Shown piece by piece: positions 26,220 to 35,451 of a stretch of DNA of 63,941 bases. Each line of letters starts with the position of its first letter. The first letter of the stretch is position 1. Source of the stretch: an uncultured Oscillospiraceae bacterium (GTDB lineage Bacteria > Bacillota > Clostridia > Oscillospirales > Oscillospiraceae); assembly GCA_905233385.1 (NCBI GenBank), contig CAJOEH010000007.1, positions 995-64,935 of the forward strand, read 5' to 3'. A model generated the notes under the pieces. It saw only the letters and a list, made by a program, of their open reading frames with translations. It did no database searches and was not told the DNA's origin. Made by a program: the position numbers and the translations under genes.

Positions 26220-26981
26220 ATGAAGCTGATTTCCTGGAACGTCAACGGAATCCGCGCCTGTCTGGAGAAGGGCTTTCCCGAGGTCTTTGCCGCGATGGAC
26301 GCCGACTTTTTCTGCCTGCAGGAGACGAAGGCGCAGCCCGAGCAGGTCGCGCTCGATCTGCCCGGCTATGAGCAGTTCTGGTACTCCGCCGAGAAGAAGG
26401 GCTATTCCGGCACGGCGATCTTTACGAAGCATAAGCCGCTTTCCGTGACTTACGGCGTGGGCGTGGAAGACCTGGATCATGAAGGGCGCCTCATTACGCT
26501 GGAATATCCGAACTGTTATATCCTCACCTGCTACACGCCGAACGCGCAGGACGGCCTGAAGCGCCTCGACCACCGCATGGCGTGGGAAGACGCGTTCCGC
26601 GCCTATCTCAAGACGCTCGACGCAAAGAAGCCGGTTATCTTCTGCGGCGACCTCAACGTCGCCCATCAGGAGATCGACTTGAAAAACCCGAAGTCTAACC
26701 GCGGCAACGCGGGCTTCTCCGACGAGGAGCGCGGCAAGTTCACCGAGCTGCTCGCCGCGGGCTTTACGGACACCTTCCGCTACCTGCACCCAGACGCGAC
26801 CGGGATCTATTCGTGGTGGAGCTACCGCTACAACGCCCGCGCGAACAACGCAGGCTGGCGCATCGACTACTTCGTCGTCTCCGACCGCATCCGAGAACAG
26901 ATCATCGACGCTCCGATCTACAACGATATTTACGGCTCCGACCACTGCCCCGTCGGTCTGGAGCTTTCCATGGAGGTATGA
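26220..26981 (+). CDS. xth: exodeoxyribonuclease III (AP endonuclease)
   Basis: A 253-aa protein starting at the ATG at 26220 behind AAAGGAG. It shows the exonuclease-endonuclease-phosphatase fold: 'SWNVNGIRA', the metal-binding Glu in 'CLQETK', 'YTPNA', the catalytic 'GDLNVAH', 'WSYR' and the C-terminal 'GSDHCPV' with the catalytic Asp-His. It nicks DNA at abasic sites and trims 3' ends in base-excision repair. The length is typical. The SLH-NlpC gene follows after 4 bp, an unusual partner. Confidence 0.95.
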   Translation: MKLISWNVNGIRACLEKGFPEVFAAMDADFFCLQETKAQPEQVALDLPGYEQFWYSAEKKGYSGTAIFTKHKPLSVTYGVGVEDLDHEGRLITLEYPNCYILTCYTPNAQDGLKRLDHRMAWEDAFRAYLKTLDAKKPVIFCGDLNVAHQEIDLKNPKSNRGNAGFSDEERGKFTELLAAGFTDTFRYLHPDATGIYSWWSYRYNARANNAGWRIDYFVVSDRIREQIIDAPIYNDIYGSDHCPVGLELSMEV

Positions 26982-26985
26982 TCGA

Positions 26986-28641
26986 ATGAAAAAGAAACTG
27001 ATTTCCCTGCTGCTGTGCCTGTGCATCGTCGCGGCCCTGATCCCGACGGTCTCCGGCTATTCCAACGTCAGCGACTGGGCGAAGGAATCCGTCGAAGCGA
27101 TGAGCTCGCTCGGCTTCCTGCCGGCGAGCCTCAGCACCGCGGACATGAGCAAGAACATCACCCGCGGACAGATGTGCCAGATGGCGGTCCTCGTCTACAA
27201 CGATTTTATGGGGACGCCGGGCGTCGGTCCAGACTCCACGAGCAATTTTGACGACACGAGCGATCCCGCGATCAACTACGCCTATGAGCAGGGCATCGTC
27301 GGCGGTTACGGCGACGGACGCTTCGGTCCGAACGATCCCCTCACCCGCCAGGACTTCTTTAAAATCACCTACAATATGATGGGAACCGCCCTGTGGGACG
27401 AGCCTCTGACCAGAGAGATGCTTTCGATCGACAGCTTTGACGATGCCGGAAGCGTCAGCGACTACGCTGTCCCCGCGGCAAGGGCGATGGTCACCATCGG
27501 CGTCGTGCAGGGCGACGGCAATCTGCTCCGTCCGAAGGACTATACCTCCTGCGAGCAGGCGATCGCCATGTTTCTTCGCGCCTATCAGTATCTGACCGTC
27601 TGGCTGAACGCGAAGAACGAAGAGAACAAGATGGTCGAGATCTACCGCCAGGGCTACTCCAACATCAGCACCTGGGCGATCCGTGAGGTCAAGGAGATGC
27701 AGGAAAAGGGCATGATCCCCTCCGTCCTTGACAACTGCGACATGAGCAAGCCGATCACCCGCGCCGAGATGTGCGCGATCGCCGTGACGGCTTACGGAAA
27801 GATCACCGGCGAAACGATCACGGCAAAGAGCACCGACCATTTCACGGATACGAACGATCCGAACGTCAACGCGGCCTATGAACTGGAGATCGTCGGCGGC
27901 TACGGCAACGGCATTTTCGGCCCGAACGACACGCTGACGCGCGAACAGTTCTTCCGCATTATGGCGAACTTCATGAAGGTCATCGGCTATCCGCGCGACG
28001 ATACCCGCGCCGTCACGCTCAGCGCCTACAACGACGGCTACAAGGTCGCCGACTGGGCGGCTCCTGCGACCCGCCTGATGGTCTATATCGGTTCCGTGCG
28101 CGGAGACGGCAAAAACCTCAATCCGCAGGGCGCGACCAAGATCGAAGAAGCGATCGCCATCTTCCTGCGCTGCTACAAGTACACCACCGCATGGAAGGAA
28201 GCGCATCCGAACGGCGAAGAGGAGCTGGACGAACAGTCCGCTCTGATCAGTGATCTGCTCGCCTTTGCGAAGAGCTTCGAGGGCTATCCCTACGTCTACG
28301 GCGGCAACGGTCCGAACAGCTTCGACTGCTCCGGCTTCGTCCTCTACGTCTACCGCCACTTCGGCTACAGCTTCTCGCGCGGCGCGCAGGAGCAGTACAA
28401 GGACGGTATGCACGTCGATTTTGACGATCTGCTCCCCGGCGATCTGGTCTTCTTCACGAGCTACGGCGGCAACAACTGGACGAACAGCAATTTCCGCAAC
28501 ATCACCCACGTCGGTCTGTACCTTGGCGACGGCTACTTCATCCACGCCTCCAACCCGACGCGCGGCGTCGTAATCGATACGCTCTGGAGCGGCTATTATC
28601 AGTCCCACTTCTGGGGCGCCTGCCGCATCATTACCGATTAA
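26986..28641 (+). CDS. SLH-anchored NlpC/P60 peptidoglycan hydrolase
   Basis: A 551-aa exported enzyme: signal peptide (about 1-24), six SLH-type modules arranged as two triads (about 25-205 and 215-400), and a C-terminal NlpC/P60 domain (about 425-551). The catalytic Cys is in 'SFDCSGFVLYVYR', the His in 'ITHVGLYLG', and a third polar residue follows in 'YFIHAS'. Such domains cut D-glutamyl-diaminopimelate bonds in wall peptides. The duplicated SLH triads share a Y-S-N-V/I-S-x-W-A start, pointing to internal duplication. A good terminator follows. Confidence 0.93.
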   Translation: MKKKLISLLLCLCIVAALIPTVSGYSNVSDWAKESVEAMSSLGFLPASLSTADMSKNITRGQMCQMAVLVYNDFMGTPGVGPDSTSNFDDTSDPAINYAYEQGIVGGYGDGRFGPNDPLTRQDFFKITYNMMGTALWDEPLTREMLSIDSFDDAGSVSDYAVPAARAMVTIGVVQGDGNLLRPKDYTSCEQAIAMFLRAYQYLTVWLNAKNEENKMVEIYRQGYSNISTWAIREVKEMQEKGMIPSVLDNCDMSKPITRAEMCAIAVTAYGKITGETITAKSTDHFTDTNDPNVNAAYELEIVGGYGNGIFGPNDTLTREQFFRIMANFMKVIGYPRDDTRAVTLSAYNDGYKVADWAAPATRLMVYIGSVRGDGKNLNPQGATKIEEAIAIFLRCYKYTTAWKEAHPNGEEELDEQSALISDLLAFAKSFEGYPYVYGGNGPNSFDCSGFVLYVYRHFGYSFSRGAQEQYKDGMHVDFDDLLPGDLVFFTSYGGNNWTNSNFRNITHVGLYLGDGYFIHASNPTRGVVIDTLWSGYYQSHFWGACRIITD

Positions 28642-28649
28642 GTGTATCC

Positions 28650-28683
28650 GCACCGTCCCGTTTTCCGGGACGGTGCATTTTTA
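28650..28683 (+). terminator. terminator after SLH-NlpC gene
   Basis: GCACCGTCCCG pairs with CGGGACGGTGC followed by a run of T. Confidence 0.93.
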
Positions 28684-28744
28684 TCTTCCCTTTTCCGCGC
28701 AGGCGTGATACAATAAAAGTAACTTATACAAGGAGATGGATGCC

Positions 28745-30115
28745 ATGAAAAAGCTTCTAAAAGGCGGCACCGTGATCAACGCGCACGGCAGACAGATTGC
28801 CGACGTCCTGATCGACGGCGAAACGATCGAGGCCGTTGCCCCGCAGATCTCCTGCCCGGACGCGCAGGTCATCAACGTCAGCGGCAAGCTGCTGTTCCCG
28901 GGCTTCATTGACGCGCACACGCATTTCGATCTCGACGTATGCAACACGACCACCGCAGACGATTTCTACACCGGCGGGCGCAGCGCCCTGCGCGGCGGCA
29001 CCACGATGGTCATCGACTTCGCCTGCCCGAACAAGGGCGAAACGCTCCAGTACGGTCTGGATCTGTGGCACAAGAAGGCCGACGGCAAGACCGCCTGCGA
29101 CTACGGCTTCCACATGACGATCGACGACTGGAACGAGGGCATCATCGCGGAACTGCCGAAGATGTTCGAGCAGGGCGTCAGTTCTTTCAAGATGTACATG
29201 ACCTACCCCGCCATGATGATCGGCGACGAGGCGATGTTCCTCGCCCTGCGGAAGATGAAGGAGCTCGGCGGCATCGCGGGCGTGCACTGCGAGAACGCCG
29301 GCGTCATCGACGCGCTGATCAAGGAAAAGAAGGCGAACGGCGAGCTGGGGCCGGAGGCGCATCCGAAGTGCCGTCCGTCCATTCTGGAAGCGGAAGCGAT
29401 CAGCCGCCTGCTCAAGATGGCAAAGATCGCGGACGTGCCCGTCGTGATCGTCCACCTGTCCAGCGAAGCGGGTCTGCGCGAGGTGCAGGCCGCCCGCGCC
29501 CGCGGGCAGAAGGTCTACGTGGAGACCTGCCCGCACTACCTGCTGATGGACGACAAGCTCTACAGCAAGCCGGACTTTGAGGGCGCGAAGTACGTCTGCG
29601 CGCCGCCCCTGCGCAAGAAGCTCGACAACGAGGCGCTGTGGCAGGCGCTGGCGGACGGCGAGATTCAGACCGTCTCCACCGACCACTGCAGCTTTACCCT
29701 GAAGCAGAAGGACGCCGGACGCGACGACTTCACCAAGATCCCCGGCGGTATGCCCGGCGTGGAGACCCGAGGCGTTCTGCTCTACACCTACGGCGTCGCG
29801 GCCGGCAGGATCAGCGCGGAGCGCATGGTCGAAGTGCTGTCCGAAGCGCCCGCGAAGCTCTACGGCGCGTTCCCGCGCAAGGGGCGGATCGCGCCCGGCG
29901 CGGACGCGGATATCGTGGTCTATGACCCGCGCGGCAAGACCGTCATCACCGCGGCCGATCAGGTCGCTAACGTGGACTATGCGCCCTACGAGGGCACGGA
30001 GATCGCCGGCCACATCGCGCAGGTCTGGCTGCGCGGCAAATTGTCCGTCGAGGAGGGCAAGGTGCTCGAAGACCGCGGCGGTCTGTATATCCCGCGTAGC
30101 AAATCGAACCTGTAA
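28745..30115 (+). CDS. dihydropyrimidinase / D-hydantoinase
   Basis: A 456-aa cyclic amidohydrolase starting at 28745 (AGGAG at 9 bp; the ATG at 28736 abuts the ribosome site). All metal ligands of the family are visible: H-T-H in 'DAHTHFD', the carboxylatable Lys in 'SSFKMYMTYP', His in 'VIVHLSS', His in 'TCPHYL', and Asp in 'STDHCS'. It opens the ring of dihydropyrimidines or 5-substituted hydantoins. No other pyrimidine-catabolism genes are adjacent, so the natural substrate is open. A weak promoter with -10 TACAAT at 28709 precedes it. Confidence 0.9.
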   Translation: MKKLLKGGTVINAHGRQIADVLIDGETIEAVAPQISCPDAQVINVSGKLLFPGFIDAHTHFDLDVCNTTTADDFYTGGRSALRGGTTMVIDFACPNKGETLQYGLDLWHKKADGKTACDYGFHMTIDDWNEGIIAELPKMFEQGVSSFKMYMTYPAMMIGDEAMFLALRKMKELGGIAGVHCENAGVIDALIKEKKANGELGPEAHPKCRPSILEAEAISRLLKMAKIADVPVVIVHLSSEAGLREVQAARARGQKVYVETCPHYLLMDDKLYSKPDFEGAKYVCAPPLRKKLDNEALWQALADGEIQTVSTDHCSFTLKQKDAGRDDFTKIPGGMPGVETRGVLLYTYGVAAGRISAERMVEVLSEAPAKLYGAFPRKGRIAPGADADIVVYDPRGKTVITAADQVANVDYAPYEGTEIAGHIAQVWLRGKLSVEEGKVLEDRGGLYIPRSKSNL

Positions 30116-30126
30116 GAATATGCCGT

Positions 30127-30160
30127 AAGGACTGCTCAACTTGTTTGAGCAGTCCTTTTT
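30127..30160 (+). terminator. terminator after hydantoinase gene
   Basis: AAGGACTGCTCAA pairs with TTGAGCAGTCCTT followed by T-run. Confidence 0.93.
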
Positions 30161-30189
30161 CTGTCTATCATCTCTTCGGAGGGATGTAC

Positions 30190-30453
30190 ATGGTAAAAGG
30201 TACGGCGCGGCAGGTGGTCGTGGTCAAAAGTCCCGATCAGAAGCTGTTCGAGCAGGCGATCTTTCTGCTGCGCGAGGACGCGCAGGAGCAGGGCGTCGGC
30301 GAGCGGGAGCTGCTGGAGGAAGCGCGGCGTCTCGCGGATCAATGTCTCCGGCACACGCCCGCGAAGAAGCGGCGCGTTCTGCCGCCGCTGTTCTGGATGG
30401 CGACGGGCGCGATCCTCGTCGGTATTGTCTGGCTCATCACCGCGATCGTATGA
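30190..30453 (+). CDS. small single-pass membrane protein, unknown function
   Basis: An 87-aa protein; the ATG at 30190 is chosen because GGAGGG lies 6 bp upstream. The first 60 residues are charged and helical with heptad-like leucines ('LLREDAQEQGVGERELLEEARRLA' region), then a basic K-K-R-R patch and one C-terminal transmembrane helix, so the N-terminus is cytoplasmic. Nothing indicates a function. It is bracketed by two terminators and appears to be monocistronic. Confidence 0.7.
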   Translation: MVKGTARQVVVVKSPDQKLFEQAIFLLREDAQEQGVGERELLEEARRLADQCLRHTPAKKRRVLPPLFWMATGAILVGIVWLITAIV

Positions 30454-30484
30454 AAAGAGCCGCCTCGCATAGGCGGCTCTTTTC
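30453..30484. terminator. bidirectional terminator
   Basis: AAAAGAGCCGCCT pairs with AGGCGGCTCTTTT, between the plus-strand small gene and the minus-strand acetyltransferase. Confidence 0.92.
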
Positions 30485-30944
30485 ATAGTTTCATTTGATA
30501 ATGGATGGATTTCACGCGCATGCCCAGCGACTCGTACAGCGCGATGCCGGCGGCGTTCTCCGGGTGGCAGCCGAGCTCAAAGTCGGTGCAGCCCCATTCC
30601 TTCGCAAGCGCGCAGAGGTGGCGAAGCAGCTTTGATGCGATCCCCTTTTTGCGGTGCGCTTCGTCCACGCAGAGATTGTCGAGCAGCAGGACCGTCCGCG
30701 GCGTCAGCATGGGGTTTTCGGTCTTTCGGATGTCGTACGCCGCGTAGGCAAGAATCTCTTCGCCCTCGCAGGCGAGCAGAATCCGGTTCTCCTCCGTCTT
30801 CTGCCGGTAGTCTTCCGGCCCGAAGGGATATTCGACCGGCTGAAAGAGGTCCGGCCGCCACGCGAGGTGCACCGCGTGCGCCTGCCGCGCGAGCGCATTG
30901 ACCGCCTCGAAATCCTCCGGCCGCGCAAAACGGAAGGGCCTCAT
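30483..30944 (-). CDS. GNAT-family N-acetyltransferase
   Basis: A 153-aa protein with the GNAT fold: strand 4 '[24 protein letters not shown]' carries the acetyl-CoA pyrophosphate loop (R-K-K-G-I-A), and '[14 protein letters not shown]' is the C-terminal motif B. It transfers an acetyl group from acetyl-CoA to an unknown amine. It overlaps tyrS by 4 bp and is thus under T-box control. Confidence 0.88.
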   Translation of the reverse strand: MRPFRFARPEDFEAVNALARQAHAVHLAWRPDLFQPVEYPFGPEDYRQKTEENRILLACEGEEILAYAAYDIRKTENPMLTPRTVLLLDNLCVDEAHRKKGIASKLLRHLCALAKEWGCTDFELGCHPENAAGIALYESLGMRVKSIHYQMKL

Positions 30945-32164
30945 TTCAGCAGTGCCTTGTGGTAGACCTTCTTGCCCTTGCGGAGCTTCACGCCGTTTCT
31001 GAGCTGCTCGGCGGTAAAGGAAACGTCGATGTTCGCGACCTTCTCGTCGTCAGCGAACACGCCGCCCTGCTGGACGAGGCGTCTTGCCTCGGACTTGGAC
31101 GGTGCGAGCTTACAGGCCATCATCAGGTCGAGGATCGCGATCTTCCCGTCGGTGAGCAGATTATCGGTCAGCTCCGTCGTCGGCATGTCGGCGTCGTCCG
31201 CTCCGCCCGCGAAGAGCGCCTTCGCCGCGGTGCGCGCCTTGTCGGCCTCCTCTTCGCCGTGGACGAGCTTCGTCAGCTCGTAGGCAAGGATCTCCTTCGC
31301 CTTGTTGAGCTCGCTGCCCTCCCACTTCTCCATTGCGTCGATCTCCTCGAGCGGCAGGAAGGTCAGCATGCGGATGCACTTCATCACGTCGGCATCGTCG
31401 ATATTGCGCCAGTACTGGAAGAAATCGAAGGGGCTCGTCTTGTTCGGGTCGAGCCAGACCGCGCCCTTCGCCGTCTTGCCCATCTTCTTGCCCTCGGAGT
31501 TGAGCAGCAGGGTGATGGTCATCGCGTGCGCGTCCTTGCCCAGCTTGCGGCGGATCAGCTCGGTGCCGCCGAGCATGTTGCTCCACTGGTCGTTGCCGCC
31601 GAACTGCATGTTGCAGCCGTAGTGCTGGTACAGGTAGTAGAAATCGTAGGACTGCATGGGCATGTAGTTGAACTCTAAAAAGCTCAGGCCCTTCTCCATG
31701 CGCTGCTTGAAGCACTCCGCGCGGAGCATGTTGTTGACCGAGAAGCAAGCGCCGATGTCGCGGATGAAGTCGATGTAATTCAGATTCAGCAGCCAGTCGG
31801 CGTTGTTGACCATCTGCGCCTTGCCCTCGCCGAATTCGATGAACCGCTCCATCTGCTTCTTGAAGCAGGCGCAGTTGTGCTCGATCGTCTCTTTCGTCAT
31901 CATCGAGCGCATGTCCGTTCTGCCGGACGGGTCGCCGATCATGGCGGTGCCGCCGCCGATCAGCGCGATGGGCTTGTTGCCCGCCATCTGCAGGCGCTTC
32001 ATCAGGCAAAGCGCCATGAAATGGCCGACGTGCAGCGAGTCTGCCGTCGGATCGAAGCCGATGTAGAACGTGGCCTTGCCGTTGTCGACCATCTCGCGGA
32101 TCTCTTCTTCGTTTGTCACCTGCGCGATCAGGCCGCGGGCGACGAGTTCGTCATAAACTTTCAT
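30941..32164 (-). CDS. tyrS: tyrosyl-tRNA synthetase
   Basis: A 407-aa class Ib synthetase starting at 32164 behind GGAGGAAT. It has the HIGH-type motif H-V-G-H-F in '[11 protein letters not shown]', the tyrosine-binding region '[24 protein letters not shown]', the KMSKS-type loop 'GKKMGKT' and a C-terminal S4 RNA-binding domain ('[14 protein letters not shown]'). It charges tRNA-Tyr. It is preceded by a complete T-box leader. Confidence 0.97.
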   Translation of the reverse strand: MKVYDELVARGLIAQVTNEEEIREMVDNGKATFYIGFDPTADSLHVGHFMALCLMKRLQMAGNKPIALIGGGTAMIGDPSGRTDMRSMMTKETIEHNCACFKKQMERFIEFGEGKAQMVNNADWLLNLNYIDFIRDIGACFSVNNMLRAECFKQRMEKGLSFLEFNYMPMQSYDFYYLYQHYGCNMQFGGNDQWSNMLGGTELIRRKLGKDAHAMTITLLLNSEGKKMGKTAKGAVWLDPNKTSPFDFFQYWRNIDDADVMKCIRMLTFLPLEEIDAMEKWEGSELNKAKEILAYELTKLVHGEEEADKARTAAKALFAGGADDADMPTTELTDNLLTDGKIAILDLMMACKLAPSKSEARRLVQQGGVFADDEKVANIDVSFTAEQLRNGVKLRKGKKVYHKALLK

Positions 32165-32432
32165 AATTCCTCCTAAAACTAAAAGCCCTCTGTCCGAAAA
32201 GGACAGAGGGCGTAAATTACGCGGTACCACCTCTGGTTTGCAAAGGTCTCGCGGCCTTCGCCTTACGGAGTCTGAGACTCCCGCGCGCTCACGGGCGCAC
32301 CCGTCCCGCCCTACTGCGATTTTCAGGCGGACCGCTCCGGGATGTACTTCGCCGCGTCTCCCTGCCGACTTGCACCGACCGTCGGCTCTCTGCAAGTGAA
32401 AAGCGCGGGTACTTCTTCCCATCACTGCGTTT
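32165..32432 (-). promoter_or_regulatory. T-box leader of tyrS
   Basis: The minus strand carries the invariant T-box core AGGTGGTACCGCG (32232-32220) followed by a factor-independent terminator hairpin (32211-32185, GCCCTCTGTCC stem, T-run). Upstream, G-A-A-G-T-A-C-A-T (around 32348-32341) offers a UAC tyrosine specifier codon in the Stem I region. Uncharged tRNA-Tyr would stabilise the antiterminator and allow tyrS and the GNAT gene to be read. Confidence 0.93.
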
Positions 32433-32437
32433 GTTTC

Positions 32438-32466
32438 TTTATATCAGATCATAAGCGGAATGTCAA
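32438..32466 (-). promoter_or_regulatory. promoter of the T-box-tyrS unit
   Basis: Minus strand: -35 TTGACA (32466-32461), 17 bp, -10 TATAAA (32443-32438). Confidence 0.85.
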
Positions 32467-32472
32467 GTGGAA

Positions 32473-34119
32473 TTATTGCAGCATTTCCGCCGCGCTCTGC
32501 AGGGTCGTCTCCGTGATGTTCGCGCCGCCGATGATGCGGGCGAGCTCGCGCTTCCTGCCCTCGAAATCCAGCGGCGTGACGGCGGTGAAGGTTCGGCCGC
32601 CGCGCTCGGACTTTTCAATCAGGAAATGCGTGTCCGCAAGCGCCGCGAGCTGCGGCAGATGGGTCACGCAGAGCACCTGCTTGTTTTCGGAGACCGATTT
32701 CAGCTTCTCCGCGACGTGCTGCGCCGCGCGGCCGGACACGCCGGTATCGACCTCGTCGAAGATCAGCGTCGGCACGCAGTCGCGCTGGGCGAGGACGTTC
32801 TTGAGCGCGAGCATGATGCGCGCAAGCTCGCCGCCGGAGGCGACCTTGTTGAGCGGTTTCAGCGCCTCGCCGAGGTTGGCGGACATATAGAACGCCACGG
32901 CGTCCGCGCCGATCGGGCTGAGCTCCGTCTCCGTGAATTCGCAGGAGAAGCGGACGTTCTTCATGTCCAGATCGGACAGCTCTTTCAGGACCCGCTCGGT
33001 CAGGCCGACGGAGGCCTCTTTTCTCGCCGCGCGAAGCGTTTTCGCCGCGTCCCACGCGGCGTTCTCCGCGGTTTTCAGCTTGCCTTTGAGCTGTTCCATC
33101 CGCTCGTCGGCGAACTCGATCTCCTCCAGCTCCGCCTTCGCCTGCTCGAGATATTGCAGGATCTCCTCGCAGGTCGCGCCGTACTTGCGGCGCAGGCGGA
33201 AGATGAGATCCAAGCGTCCTTCGATCTGCTCCAATTCGTCCTCGGAATAGGACAGCGTATAGATCTTGTCGCGCAGCTGCTCCGCGGCGTCCTGCGCCTG
33301 ATACATCAGGTCGGCGACCGTGTCGTGAAGCTGCGCGAGAGAATCGTCGAATTTCGCGATCTTGCCGAGAGCGCGTTCCGCCTGCGCGAGCAGGGCGGCA
33401 GCTCCCTCGCTGTCGTCGTCGCCGTCCAGTCCCTGTGCGGCGTCGCGCAGTCCGTCCGAGAGCTTCTCGGCGTTCTGCAGCAGCCTGCGGCGGCTTTCCA
33501 GACTTTCGTCTTCGCCTGCCTTCAGGTCGGCGCGGATGATCTCGTCGATCTGGTATTTCAGCGTCTCCATCCGGCGGAGCTTCTCGCCCTCGTCCATCGC
33601 CAGGCGGTCGATCTCCCGCTTCAGCTCCTGCACCGAGCGGTACTTCTCCGCATAGTCGGCAAGCAGCGCTTCGTCGCAGGCGTAGCCGTCGAGGAAAGAC
33701 AGATGGTAGTTCTCGTCGAACAGGGCGGCGGAGTCGTGCTGGCCGTGGATGTTGATGAGCTGCAGGCCGAGCTTTTTCAGCACGCCGACCGAGACCGGCA
33801 GGCCGTTGACGCGGCAGACGTTCTTCCCGTCCAGATAAATCTCGCGCTGCACGGTGATCTCGTCCTCATAGGGGATCTCGTTCTCCGCGAACCACGAAAG
33901 CTCCGGCACGCGGTCGAACACCGCGCGGACGGCGGCTTTCTCCATGCCGGTGCGGATCATATCGCGGTAGGCGCGTTCGCCTAAAATCGCGCTGATCGCG
34001 TCGATGACGATGGATTTGCCAGCGCCGGTCTCGCCGGTCATGACGTTAAAGCCGTCCTCAAACAGGATGTCCGCCCGCTCGATGACAGCGATATTCTCGA
34101 TATGCAGCAGGCGGAGCAT
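32473..34119 (-). CDS. recN: DNA repair protein RecN
   Basis: A 548-aa SMC-like ATPase: Walker A G-E-T-G-A-G-K-S at residue 30, long coiled-coil region (about 150-360), then ABC signature 'ASGGELAR' and Walker B 'TLIFDEVDTGVSG'. It acts early in double-strand-break repair. It is the last gene of the OLE-oapA-dxs-tlyA-nadK-argR-recN unit, a gene order conserved in Gram-positive bacteria. Confidence 0.97.
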   Translation of the reverse strand: MLRLLHIENIAVIERADILFEDGFNVMTGETGAGKSIVIDAISAILGERAYRDMIRTGMEKAAVRAVFDRVPELSWFAENEIPYEDEITVQREIYLDGKNVCRVNGLPVSVGVLKKLGLQLINIHGQHDSAALFDENYHLSFLDGYACDEALLADYAEKYRSVQELKREIDRLAMDEGEKLRRMETLKYQIDEIIRADLKAGEDESLESRRRLLQNAEKLSDGLRDAAQGLDGDDDSEGAAALLAQAERALGKIAKFDDSLAQLHDTVADLMYQAQDAAEQLRDKIYTLSYSEDELEQIEGRLDLIFRLRRKYGATCEEILQYLEQAKAELEEIEFADERMEQLKGKLKTAENAAWDAAKTLRAARKEASVGLTERVLKELSDLDMKNVRFSCEFTETELSPIGADAVAFYMSANLGEALKPLNKVASGGELARIMLALKNVLAQRDCVPTLIFDEVDTGVSGRAAQHVAEKLKSVSENKQVLCVTHLPQLAALADTHFLIEKSERGGRTFTAVTPLDFEGRKRELARIIGGANITETTLQSAAEMLQ

Positions 34120-34132
34120 AGTGATTCTCCTT

Positions 34133-34585
34133 TTATCCGAGCATTTTGCGGATCTCTTCGCAGAAATCCATCGCGCTTTCCGCGTCGCGCATGATGATCA
34201 GCGTCGTATCGTCGCCGGAGAGCGTGCCGATCACGGTCGGCATCTGCAGCGCGTCGATGTTCGCGCCGGCGGCCGCGCCGAGTCCGGGCATTGTCTTGAC
34301 GACGACCAGGTTCTGCGCGCAGTCAAGTTTCGTCACGCATTCGCGGAAAATCACGCGGAATCTGTCGTCAAACCGCTCGTTGTCGTTCTTGTGCGGCGCG
34401 CTGTAGCGGTAGCCGCCGAGCCCGTCGAGCGTCTTGATGATCCGCAATTCCTTGATGTCGCGCGAGACGGTCGCCTGCGTGCTCTTATAGCCGCAGTCGC
34501 GCAGCTCCTGCAGGAGCTGTTCCTGCGTTTCAATGCTCTTCTCCGCGATCAGTTCCAGGATCTTCTTCTGGCGTTTTGCCTTCAT
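34133..34585 (-). CDS. argR: arginine repressor ArgR/AhrC
   Basis: A 150-aa regulator. The ATG at 34585 fits an AGGTG five bases upstream; a GTG at 34591 is an alternative. The N-terminal winged helix has 'ATVSRDIKEL', and the C-terminal hexamerisation/arginine-binding domain has 'GTLSGDDTTLIIM'. It represses arginine synthesis genes when arginine is high. Position between nadK and recN is the classic one. Confidence 0.95.
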   Translation of the reverse strand: MKAKRQKKILELIAEKSIETQEQLLQELRDCGYKSTQATVSRDIKELRIIKTLDGLGGYRYSAPHKNDNERFDDRFRVIFRECVTKLDCAQNLVVVKTMPGLGAAAGANIDALQMPTVIGTLSGDDTTLIIMRDAESAMDFCEEIRKMLG

Positions 34586-34593
34586 TTCCACAC

Positions 34594-35451
34594 CTACTTA
34601 AACTTATTTTTCACGATTTCAAAAAAGCTCTTTTCGCTCAGATGAACCAGTTTCGTCGTATCGGCGGACTTTGTGATCGTCACCTTGTCGCCGGTATTCA
34701 GCCGCTGTGCCCTGCCGCCGTCGACGGACAGGAAGGCGTTTTTGCGTCCGATCCTCCCGATCTCGACGGTGATCACCCGCTCCGCGGCGGTCACAACGGT
34801 CTTTGTTCTCATATCATGCGCGCAAATGGGCGTGATGATGATATTCTTCGCCGTCGGCTCGACGATCGGGCCGCCCGCGGACATGGAATACGCCGTCGAG
34901 CCCGTCGGCGTGCAGATGATCACGCCGTCGCCGCCGAAGGACATCATTTCCACGTCGTCGCAGCTCACCGCCATCTGAATGATCCGGGCGACCGCGCCCT
35001 TCGTGATCACCGCGTCGTTGAGCGCGTCTTCCTCGAGGATGATCTCGCCCTCGCGCTCCGCCTTCACGTGGAGCATCATGCGCTCCTCGACGCTGTACTC
35101 GCCGGTGGCGAGGCGGCTCAGCTCCTTGAGCTCGCTGCTTTCCAGCTCCGCCATGAAGCCCATCGTGCCGATGTTGACGCCGAGGATCGGCACGCCGGCG
35201 CGCGTCGCGGCCTTGGAAGCGTGGAGGATCGTGCCGTCGCCGCCGAAGCAGATCAGCAGATCGGCGTCCTTGAGTTCCTCCGTCAGGTCGTGGAGCACCA
35301 CGTCCTCCGGCAGCTCGAAGGTCTTGTCCACGTCGAACGCCAGACAGATGCGCGTTTCAATCCCCGCCTCGCGCAGGACGCTCTCGGCCAGATTGGCATA
35401 TTTGAAATATCGGTCCCGATACGGATTCGGGGTCATAACTACTTTTTTCAT
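34594..35451 (-). CDS. nadK: NAD kinase
   Basis: A 285-aa enzyme with the G-G-D-G-T motif ('ICFGGDGTILHA'), 'GVNIGTMGFMAE', and the 'PTGSTAYSMSAGGP' NAD-binding segment. It phosphorylates NAD to NADP. It overlaps tlyA by 4 bp. Confidence 0.96.
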   Translation of the reverse strand: MKKVVMTPNPYRDRYFKYANLAESVLREAGIETRICLAFDVDKTFELPEDVVLHDLTEELKDADLLICFGGDGTILHASKAATRAGVPILGVNIGTMGFMAELESSELKELSRLATGEYSVEERMMLHVKAEREGEIILEEDALNDAVITKGAVARIIQMAVSCDDVEMMSFGGDGVIICTPTGSTAYSMSAGGPIVEPTAKNIIITPICAHDMRTKTVVTAAERVITVEIGRIGRKNAFLSVDGGRAQRLNTGDKVTITKSADTTKLVHLSEKSFFEIVKNKFK